Positions 56,630-64,000 of a stretch of DNA of 64,000 bases are shown piece by piece (the first letter of the stretch is position 1; every line of letters starts with the position of its first letter). The stretch covers positions 69,139,760 to 69,203,759 of the forward strand of contig CM057005.1 of assembly GCA_029891345.1 (NCBI GenBank), given 5' to 3'. The notes under the pieces are model-generated. The model ran no database searches, was not told the DNA's origin, and worked only from the letters and a program-made list of their open reading frames with translations. Made by a program: the position numbers and the translations under genes. This stretch comes from Dryococelus australis. Taxonomy: Eukaryota; Arthropoda; Insecta; Phasmatodea; Phasmatidae.

Positions 56630-58420
56630 ATGATGAATTTAAAATCACAACTTAAAATGCTCACACATGTTGGGCTGTATTTTGTTTCCTCTACAATGAA
56701 TCCTGGTTACCACATGTTCTTCGGGTTCCTCTACCTCGGTGATCGGGTGGTGATTCATCTCTTGTTTCAGAGGGGCCGCTTCCACAGCACCGACCCCTTC
56801 CAGCATCAGGATCTGTGGTTCGCCCGGGTCCTCTGGGACCATCGGGACCGACGTGGTGGTGGCTGGAGATGGGGTCTCTTTAGGGTCCCCCATCTCGACA
56901 GTTTGCTCAATCAGCTCAGACATCTGTGCTGGAAGCAGAGATCTTATCCTTGTTCAGATACCTCCAGGCGCCTGAACGGGTTTGGCCATCAGGAAGAGTG
57001 GGCTGGTAACATCTTTTTCTCCCCCTTCGGCGTGACGAGTTGTGGTTCTTGTGGTTACATCTTCCAAAGATGTGATGACCTGGGGCGGATGTACGGGATG
57101 TACCTCGGCGCACACAATCATGCTTTGGTGGAACATCTCCTCCCGGGCCAGTTGGAGAGTCCAGTAGCTTGGAGTGGTGGGGTCTATGGCCGCAGAAGTG
57201 GCTTCTAGCAGTGTAGTCGCCTTGATGTTCTCCGATGACTGTTTCTCTCCTGGTGAGGGGAATGGTAGCACATCATGTGTCCTCCCTTACTGTCCCTCGG
57301 GGGTTTTCACACCCTCTGGAGGGGCGTAGATGTAACTGAGCTGTGTGGCAGTGGAACTGTGACATGTCCAGCTCGGGTTCCTCGGGGTGTTCTTCCTCCT
57401 GCGCAGGGGGAAAAAATGAAAGAGACAGCTGCACTGTCCAGCGTTGCCGTCTCATCATCGGCCTGGTCTGTGCATACCAAGGTAGCTGATGTAGCTGGCA
57501 CTAGTGGCAGAGGTTCACGCGAAACCTCCGCCTCAGCGATATGCTGAGATTCGTCAACCTCTGCAATTACACTGGGTTGTGGAAGCCCCTGATGGAGGGC
57601 TTGATCCAGAGGGCTCTGCCAGGAGACTTTGAATGCTAAACTAGTCCTTTTGTCCCATTATGCAGGCGAGTGTTGCACGTAGACACTAGCCGTAGAGGGG
57701 AGGGTCTGTGTGGACAGTTTACCTTTAAGTGATTGTAGGTTTGTCAGGCCAGGGGAGCCTCTGGCAGGACCCACCTGTCCAGAGGGTTTCGCCATGACGC
57801 AACTAGGGATGCATGCTCTCGTGGGGACATCTGGCCGTGTCGGGCAGACATCCGCTGGATATCTAGGTTGTGTGTCGAGGGCAGTGTCCGGGTGAACATG
57901 CCTCTGACACGCCTGTCATGGTAGGGTGCCCCTGTGAGGGGTAGAGGAGTGATTCCTCTGTGTAATGACCATCGGAAGTTTGGGCTCCCTTGGTCTAGGA
58001 GGTTCGAACCTTGGGGCAGTGTGTGGAAGAGGTTGGTTTGTTCCTCTGCTGTCCGGTCAGATGACATCAGGCTCATCGGGCCTGACTACGGTATTTCGTA
58101 GGAAGACTTTGGGGCAGCTGGTGGGTTTCCACCCGGAGCTGTAGAAGGCGAACTGGGGCATGGGGAGCGGTAGCCTTGACCAGGTTACCCTCCCAATCAA
58201 TGACCAGACTTCTGTTTTTCCCCAGCAATTTTTAAGCAGTGCTGTGACCACAACCAGGGTTGCCCCAAAATGGTAATTTGTTCCCCAAGGATGGGGGCAA
58301 CAGATGGTTTTGTAATGAATCCTTGCAAATAGGGTTATCTCCCAGTGATGTTTAAGGTGGAGGTTGGTTGCGCCATTATGAGTGTTTGTCCCATACTGTT
58401 CAGATTGACTCACTGGTGCA
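56630..58420 (-). mobile_element. Retroelement relic with protease-like and Pro/Glu-rich segments
   Basis: GC-richer block with - strand frames: 58057-58413 (protease-like start), 57744-58076, then acidic Pro/Glu-rich frames 57273-57458, 56954-57271 and 56645-56923. The last begins MSELIEQTVEMGDPKETPSP and continues acidic. The acidic stretches resemble in composition, not in sequence, the tail of the gypsy frame at 32275-32988. + strand frames here (including the 192-codon one at 56630-57208) are shadows. LTRs were not found. Confidence 0.45.
58057..58413 (-). pseudogene. Degenerate aspartic-protease-like fragment
   Basis: The - strand frame contains YHFGATLVVVTALL, which sits where retropepsins have D-T/S-G-A-T/S-x-x-x-(V/I), with His-Phe replacing the catalytic Asp-Thr. 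It is followed about 45 residues on by RNTVVRPDEPDVI at the place of the D-x-I-L-G strand. The essential Asp is missing, so this is at best a dead remnant. The assignment is tentative. Confidence 0.3.
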
Positions 58421-58495
58421 GTGTAAGCAGGTTGCTCCTAATAACATTGCCTGCTGCTGCTGTATCCAGTACTGATACTGCAATTTTATGGTTTA

Positions 58496-60532
58496 GGTTG
58501 ACGCGTGTTGCTTAACTTTAGTCTGCAATATTATGCGCTAGATCAGTCGCGCTACTAGGGTTACTCAGTTCCCTTTCTTACTTGATACTAGTGTCGTCCA
58601 TGTAGGCTGTCTACTAGGTATGTATTCTGTCACACTAGGCCTGGCAACATGCCTCACAAGAACAGTGGCCCTCTGGGGCAAGGTTGACTTACCAGAGCTC
58701 GGCGGGGTGTTCTTCGTTGGTGGTGTTACCGTAATGTAGGTGGAGCGTATGGGTTCCTTGGTTCTGCTGGACGTGGTTGAGGTCAGGTTCCAGTAGTTGT
58801 CTGCGTGATGGCGGTGGTTCCACTCTCTGCTGGCCCAGCTACCAATGCGCGGGGTGGTTCTCCCGATCCTGGTGTCGTTCTTTCTTGCTGATTAGGGCTT
58901 GGACTACTGGATGCACGTAGTAGTCAGAGCGTACCAGGTTAGAGTGAAACATGGATGTTCCGACGGGCGATGTCAGTCTCGCAGCACTACAGGCAGCTTG
59001 GGCCTGCCCTTAGGAGTGTCGACTTCTGGCGTAACGAGGTTTGCCCCACAGACCTGCTTGGCAGCACTGAACTCTGCCTTCTTAACTGCTCTTTGAGCTC
59101 CGTGCCTACTGTGGAATGCCATATGCTGATAGCGTACCAGATTTCCTGTTGGTGACAAGCAATCGACAATCACTGACTTTATAGGGTAAGCCGACAATGG
59201 CTGGTGGTGCACTCCCTGACTGCCTTACAGTGCAAGCACCTGGAGTCATGGGTCAAAGACCATATTCCTGCCACTGCCAGGTGTAACCACAAATGTAGGG
59301 CCTCCAATCCTCTGCAGCTTATCTCTGCCAGCACCTTAGCTAGGCGCTCCGGTGAGAGACGCAGTTGAGGTTTACTGTCCCGCCTCTGTGGGGTATGACC
59401 TAGTGGTTGGGGTTCTACCGTTCTGGACACCGAGGTGAACAGGATGGGTGGCAGTCGAAAGATGATGATGTGTGTGTATAACTGAGAGACCCCTGAAGGG
59501 GGACTTACTTTGTATTCTAGGTTAAAGTCTCTGCTGATTGCTTACCACTCGTTGGTCAATACTGGTGTAGATAGACTATAGTACTACAACAAGGAACTCA
59601 TGGATACGTTCAAGATTAGGTATTTATTTAGACAACAATCACCTAGGTGACACGTACGTGCTACCAATAAGTGTGTACTGCGGAAGTACTTAACATACAT
59701 GTTAATGGGTGAAGATGACCCACTGTTAGGCTACTGAAGTACAAGGGAATAACTTTGCTTTACTGTCGCAACTAGCTCTAACTGGGTTTGTCTAGAATAG
59801 GCCCTAGCTTTAACTGAGGGGTCACTTACAGCAAGTAGTGGCAGCTGAAGAACCAGGAGGTCACAACAACTTCAAGTGTTAAGTCGTGTTCAATGTCTTC
59901 AGGTAGAAGAAGCATTTGGTGATGTCAATGCGAAGAGGTGGTAGAAGCCCCTGGTAGATAGTGGCTGCAGGCACTGGAGAACTAGAAGTCTTGGAGAGGA
60001 CCATGAGGGCATAGTGGTCAGTAGAGAACCCCAACTCAAGAATTGTTGAGGCGAGTTGCTGGAGATTAACTATCAACCTCAGTTGTGCATTTCCTTATAT
60101 ACTGTTCTTCTGGGAGTGCGTGGGATGGGAGAACTACCCTCTCGCACTCGTGGTATTGCCGTGGGTGCTCTGCTACCTTCGGCGGTGTGGCAACACTCTG
60201 TCTGCCGGGTGCGTCAGGGGAGCTGGTGCGTAACGCTGCCACTTCAAATATCTTTCGTATCATGATTCCAAAGTGCGCTTGAGTTGAACCCACTCTCTAC
60301 GCATTTGTAACACATTGTGCTTGGTTTGCTCCTTCACGTGTGTAAACAATCTTAGTAGATGGAGAAGGGCAGTTTTAGGAACAGTCTGAGAAACCAAGTA
60401 TCTTCCATGCCTCTGGCTAGAACACTTCCTGTTAGACATCTGTTAGTTGGTTCCTGTGGTTTTGCAGTTGCACGTGGATGAGCTGTAGTAGTTTATTGTA
60501 GAATGGTGTAAGCAGCACGTGTCAAGGTGGAC
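58496..60532 (-). mobile_element. 2-kb retroelement-derived repeat, copy 2
   Basis: Direct repeat of 5850-7862, 52.6 kb away, same orientation. Collinear landmarks are 'gctagatcagtcg' (58538), 'cactaggcctggcaac' (58634), the 'gtcgacttctggcgtaacg' segment (59019), CACCTAGGTGAC (59640) and 'gagaactaccctct' (60128). Small indels, stops and frameshifts differ between the copies, so both are decayed. It abuts the PHD-bearing block to its right. Confidence 0.6.
58973..59430 (-). pseudogene. Retroelement-encoded ORF fragment of unknown function, copy 2 (split)
   Basis: Two overlapping - strand frames (59179-59430, and 58973-59212 in another register) together correspond to the single frame 6230-6763 of copy 1. 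They share VEPQPL-x-HTPQR, LSPExLAKVLAEI and KKAEFSAAKQ. A frameshift lies near 59200. No recognised domain. Confidence 0.4.
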
Positions 60533-60626
60533 TTGCAAACGAGGCCTGTCTGGGGAAGAATGCACAATATCTTGAATCTGGAACCTGGCCTTGGCCTTGT
60601 TCGCCTTGACCGGCCCCTTAATGTTG

Positions 60627-60933
60627 CTAGAATGCAGTGGTGCATCTAGCGCTCGTGTGTTTGTTTCTCCCCTTCCCCGGCCCTATTGGGTGTGGTAATC
60701 TCTGATGAAGTGCCTCCCCGGACAGTACCAGCAAGGGAGGAGGTGGGCTGGGAACGACCTGCCGCTCGGGAGGAGGCGGTGAGGTAACGCCCTTTGCGGC
60801 ACGTGCCGGCCTGTCTAACGAGGCTTGCACTTCTCTCTCCCTTGCTCGCTCCACTAGCTCGTTTACAGCCCAGGGTTTTGTAATGAGAACCAAATTCCTG
60901 AATGAGGGTAGTATCATCCATGTAATATTTCAT
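60627..60933 (-). pseudogene. Charged/Pro-rich fragment downstream of the PHD-like ORF
   Basis: Two overlapping - strand frames. The one in the register of the PHD-like ORF (60627-60917) contains WAVNELVERAREREVQASLD followed by a Pro-rich run. It may be the continuation of the ORF at 60960-61562 after three stops. The function is unknown. Confidence 0.3.
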
Positions 60934-60959
60934 ATGCAGCTTTATTCACTCTTGTTAAG

Positions 60960-61562
60960 TTATAAACGCCAGTACATTTGAGTTCTCCGTTTTATATAGA
61001 TCTTGGATTCCTCCTCTGCGTTTTGGACCCGAGTATGGAAGTCAATAATGAGCCATGCGACCACTTCCTTCCCTTCCACAAAGCTCCCTTTCACATACAT
61101 GAAAAAAAGTGACTGGGTCTTCATGGGACCTTCAACCGAACTGAGGATTTCGGAGGCGGTAAGGGCTAAATTATGTTGCCACATATCGCAGTGGTATACT
61201 AGGCCGGGACGAGTGGTTCTCTCGTCAGGCCAACCTATACACACATGATGGAATTCAGACACACAGGTGATGCATCTCACTGTGTTTGTGCCCTGTCTGG
61301 TGCACTGAAGCCAGCTACATCGAGCAGCTTGACATTCTTGACAGGCGACACAATGGTACTCCAAGCCGTCTGCATACCTTGGGACATCTTTCCAACCTAA
61401 GCAGGCATAGTGGAAACATCGGAGGCAGTGGCCACAATGGATCACATGTACCCCCGTGCCAGAGCTGTTGTCCATTGCATATTTTTTATGGGCATTGAGA
61501 AAATTGTTTTCAGCCATTGCAGTCTCGGGGGTGTCATGTTGACTTTGTCCAGAGTCAGACAT
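60960..61562 (-). CDS. Tandem PHD-finger-like protein, probably of retroelement origin
   Basis: A 200-codon - strand ORF from ATG at 61562 (MSDSGQSQHD...) to a stop at 60960. An upstream in-frame extension to 61631 has only a TTG start. Cys/His pattern: C43-x2-C46-x4-H51-x2-C54-x2-W...Y-H-C71-x2-C74, then C82-x4-C87-x9-C97-x2-C100-x4-H105-x2-C108-x2-W...Y-H-C125-x2-W128. The second set follows the C4HC3 PHD order, with the last Cys replaced by Trp. The first lacks its N-terminal Cys pair. PHD fingers usually read histone H3 tails. The neighbourhood (retropepsin-like ORF, decayed repeats) suggests a mobile-element gag-like protein and not a host regulator. No introns were identified. It could also be a retrogene. 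Confidence 0.55.
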   Translation of the reverse strand: MSDSGQSQHDTPETAMAENNFLNAHKKYAMDNSSGTGVHVIHCGHCLRCFHYACLGWKDVPRYADGLEYHCVACQECQAARCSWLQCTRQGTNTVRCITCVSEFHHVCIGWPDERTTRPGLVYHCDMWQHNLALTASEILSSVEGPMKTQSLFFMYVKGSFVEGKEVVAWLIIDFHTRVQNAEEESKIYIKRRTQMYWRL

Positions 61563-61699
61563 GACGGCCGAGTGTGTTATTGAGCACCACAGGGTATCTG
61601 TGGATACCCTGCAGGCCTGATTGAGGTTCAACTCCTGGCTAGAGTCGGTGGGCCGGTGAGGCTCTTTTAGGCTGATCCAGCGCTAAGGTAACCTGCTTG

Positions 61700-62637
61700 A
61701 ATTTCGTAGGCCATTCTCCAGCACATACGTAATGTGTATACCACGAGCTATGCTTAAAATAAGGGGAGTCTAGTGGATTAGCCATCTGGCTAAGACACTC
61801 ACTGTGGAGCGTAGGTGCTTACGCTAACTGTCTAACAGTTAAAAGCTGCTAAAAGAGTTTGAGTTTGCGACCTGAGTGGTTGTGGATGTGGGGTTGGCTG
61901 GCTTGGTCAATGTACCTAGTCGATACTATAACAGCTTTGGCCCATGTTGGGCGCCACTTAAACCGTTCTATACCCTAACTTTGATGCATACCCAGTTTAT
62001 GGTTGGATGTCTCGACCTTCTTTCTCCAAGCTCAGGTTCGGAAGTGAGACAAATTTCCCAGCTAGTGATTAGGTTCTACATTGTGGGCTTACTAATCTTA
62101 GCAAAATGAGATTTAATAAAAAAAGCAGTGGTCGTGGTCAATTTCACAGTTTTATGTCGCATTGCCAGTATAGCGAGGTACATTGGGGAGTAAGACAGAC
62201 CCCTTAATTTCTCTGTGGTGCCCGGCCATTATTCAAGGTAGGCCGAGTGGGCCATCTGGTCGGTACAAAATCAGAGACCACTTTCACAATCCTTCACTCT
62301 GACTGTCATAGTACCTTAGGTTTGACAGGAAGTAGGGTGCTCCTCCGTGGTGGTTGGCTTGGACTGTTGGTGGGTAGTTGTGCAGGTGTTGGTTCTGGAA
62401 GACCTGCATGTGTAACGTTGTCCTGGCTGTCTGGGTTTTCTATACTTGTACTCCTAACCAAAGGCAAGTAAGACCTAGGGGGACTTCTTCCCTATGTAGA
62501 ATCGTCTCAACAATAGGATGCTGCTTTCCAGGTAATTTAATTAAAGGCAGGAATAATGGTTTTGCAGAACTTGATTCAGAAGGGGAAAGTATAACTTTCT
62601 CACCTTCTAAAGCACGTAGGGCCCTTTTTAACTTTCT
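61700..62637. other. Non-coding spacer between PHD-like and protease-like ORFs
   Basis: Contains a weak tRNA-like stretch (61778-61880: AGCCATCTGGCTAAGACACT plus GAGTTTGCGACC), possibly a SINE head, and otherwise no recognisable feature. The + strand frames at 61876, 62247 and 62378 look like shadows. Confidence 0.3.
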
Positions 62638-63234
62638 TCATGCACTTCCCTGATGAGTGTACTGCATTTTAAAACAGTAAGAAACTACCCACAGAAGACA
62701 AGCCGGCACCTCTTTTCTCTCGTTCAAGATATTCTCGAAGGCTGCATAATATTCAGCCAGGAAGTCGTGATCAAAGTCATCTAGAGTTATGGGCTGTAAA
62801 TTAACCTCTACACGTCTGCCTAGATTGTAAACAGTGCTTCTGACTTGCTTACCGAAATTGATCCTATCTTTAGGGATTTCCACGATTACTTCCTGATCAA
62901 TAAGCCAAGGTACTCCGAAGATGTCTTTGTGGATTTCTTTTGACACTAAGGCAGGAACACGCATTTCTATGTCCCTAATTTTTACATTAAGTTGAGTAAC
63001 ACCAATGATACCACTTTTGCCATCTAGTGTGGTGTTAGTAGCCTGGAGGTCCGAAAACCTTGCAAGTTCCTCGCAAACACAGTTGTGAGATGTCGCTGTG
63101 TCAATTAAGCTGACAGTAGAAACATTTGCAACACATACAGGTACCCTTAAAAGTTGATCAATGGTTGTATTCACATGTCCCAAGTAGGTGGCTGACTGGT
63201 TATTTATCTTCTCTGGAGGTGCAGTTGTTGACAT
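62638..63234 (-). CDS. Retropepsin-like aspartic protease ORF
   Basis: A 198-codon - strand ORF starting at ATG 63234. VPVCVANVSTVSLIDTATSH places D45-T46-A47 where retroviral-type aspartic proteases carry Asp-Thr/Ser-Gly. About 55 residues later HKDIFGVPWLIDQEVIVEIP, followed by DRINFG, matches the C-terminal D-(I/V)-(I/L)-G-x-(P/D)-W-L strand and following loop of gypsy-type proteases. The Gly-to-Ala change in the active-site loop is unusual and may impair activity. The ORF is intact, unlike the other protease relics in the window, which suggests youth or selection. No reverse transcriptase is seen on either side. Product: probable Gag-Pro processing enzyme of an LTR element, or a derived protein. 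Confidence 0.65.
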   Translation of the reverse strand: MSTTAPPEKINNQSATYLGHVNTTIDQLLRVPVCVANVSTVSLIDTATSHNCVCEELARFSDLQATNTTLDGKSGIIGVTQLNVKIRDIEMRVPALVSKEIHKDIFGVPWLIDQEVIVEIPKDRINFGKQVRSTVYNLGRRVEVNLQPITLDDFDHDFLAEYYAAFENILNERKEVPACLLWVVSYCFKMQYTHQGSA

Positions 63235-63649
63235 GTGGGCAGAGTTGAAGGCCCTGTTGTTGTCCTATCCCATTGGTGCCTTTCCCATAGCTGTTGTCAC
63301 TCTGTTGGGGCACACTCTGTGCCAGTGATATTGTTTGTCACGGCATACGTGACACAGTGGTGCCTGGTGCTGGACCTCGGCGTTGCAGCGCTCTGCGGCT
63401 GGTTGAACGTGGCACTTAGTCTATTGTTTCCTGTCGTGGATGTGACTGCTCACCCTGCGCAGGGTCAGCTGCTTAGGTAGGCTGGATGCCCGGATCATTT
63501 AACCCTTGCGCTGTGTGCTTACATGTTTTGAGGCACTATCACTGTCCTTGGCACTATTTTTCCCATTGTGAGAGTTCAGAATGTAGCTGCGCCTGGGTTC
63601 TGAATTGCGTGCGACACTCACTGCGGCCTTGATAAATCACTGGTACCCA

Positions 63650-63997
63650 CTATACTCTACGAATGTCTCCTGCTGACAAACAGGTGAAGTGCGCTTGCAG
63701 CTGGCACAGTTCACAGTGTACTGTATAATTGCTGGTGTCATCGCACAGAGGACGTGGACAGCAGGTTACCCTGTTTGTTGATGTAACTGTTGGAGCAAAT
63801 AGCACACTTCTCCCTTGAGGTATGCAGGGGCAGAGGTTTGTTTGTAGTTCAAATTTTGCAAAGGGGTCCAAAGATACAGTGTGGTTAATGCACACCCGAA
63901 CTGAACCACGCATGCACATCAGATGGCAAGCATGCGGTGATGTCATGGGTAACTCCACAGTACGCAGTGAGGTCAGTATCTCCAGCCCTTCGGACAA
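63650..63997 (-). CDS. PHD-like zinc-finger ORF, partial (5' end outside window)
   Basis: An open - strand frame running off the right edge, so the start is unseen (the first codon here is TTG, not a convincing start). Near its end, CCPRPLCDDTSNYTVHCELC followed by QLQAHFTCL gives C-x4-C-x8-C-x2-C-x4-H-x2-C, the first six ligands of a PHD-type finger. The frame then stops at SAGDIRRV. The Cys spacing is the same as in the second finger of the ORF at 60960-61562. The two may be paralogous gag-like proteins or pieces of one disrupted gene. Confidence 0.4.
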   Translation of the reverse strand: MSEGLEILTSLRTVELPMTSPHACHLMCMRGSVRVCINHTVSLDPFAKFELQTNLCPCIPQGRSVLFAPTVTSTNRVTCCPRPLCDDTSNYTVHCELCQLQAHFTCLSAGDIRRV

Positions 63998-64000
63998 AGG

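Noticed and set aside
56630..57208. 192-codon + strand frame, the longest + frame right of the gene
   Set aside because: No recognisable domain. It lies opposite acidic - strand frames typical of the retroelement block, and its composition is that of antisense to Pro/Glu-rich coding.

Overview
This window is animal nuclear DNA, most likely from an arthropod with a large, repeat-rich genome. Overall it is AT-rich, with GC-richer islands that coincide with degenerate retroelements. Short exons carry GT/AG borders and are separated by introns of 1.6-11 kb. There are tRNA-derived SINEs and several DNA-transposon families with recognisable terminal repeats. No bacterial-type gene organisation, rRNA, functional tRNA or CRISPR array was seen. 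The species cannot be fixed from this sequence.

The one host gene I can defend is the 3' half of an ANKIB1-like gene on the + strand. ANKIB1 is an Ariadne-family RBR E3 ubiquitin ligase with ankyrin repeats. Seven coding exons are visible: 1291-1433, 9376-9603, 12362-12496, 14919-14964, 16604-16795, 27748-27906 and 34525-36524. Their splice phases agree at all six junctions (0, 0, 0, 1, 1, 1). The first two encode the Ariadne domain that follows the catalytic RING2/Rcat. The fourth and fifth encode a Cys-rich, possibly zinc-binding patch. The sixth and the start of the seventh each carry a ubiquitin-interacting motif (UIM). The last exon adds a long Ser/Thr-rich tail ending in a Lys-rich stretch. 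The ankyrin repeats and RING1-IBR-Rcat core must lie left of the window. About 3 kb of U/A-rich sequence after the stop looks like 3' UTR.

The introns and the downstream 24 kb are mostly mobile-element debris. DNA elements: two inverted 1.4-kb pogo-like copies (1732-3165 and 23632-25025); a TA-flanked TIR family beginning CCGTATTTAC with two subtypes, each present as an inverted pair; two hAT-like elements (8010-9026 with a perfect 8-bp target duplication, and 50374-51716 with another element nested inside); a piggyBac-like transposase fragment; and a small 179-bp MITE. Retroelements: a Ty3/gypsy integrase with its D,D,E residues (33016-33925) followed in the same frame by a Pro/Glu-rich tail; several protease-like fragments sharing a C-terminal peptide of the type FVPS-x-x-PTRP; a 2-kb segment present twice as a direct repeat (5850-7862 and 58496-60532); and at the right end PHD-finger-like ORFs next to a retropepsin-like ORF (60627-63997). 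All retroelement coding relics I could orient lie on the - strand, antisense to ANKIB1.

The most unusual structures are: arrays of small stem-loops of the form AGTCT-loop-AGACT at one end of the protease-bearing relics; a tandem repeat at 28838-29175 amplified from the interior of the pogo-like element and carrying RFX X-box-like sites; inverted repeat pairs bracketing internal ANKIB1 exons in a way that could favour exon circularisation; and PHD-type zinc fingers beside an aspartic protease.
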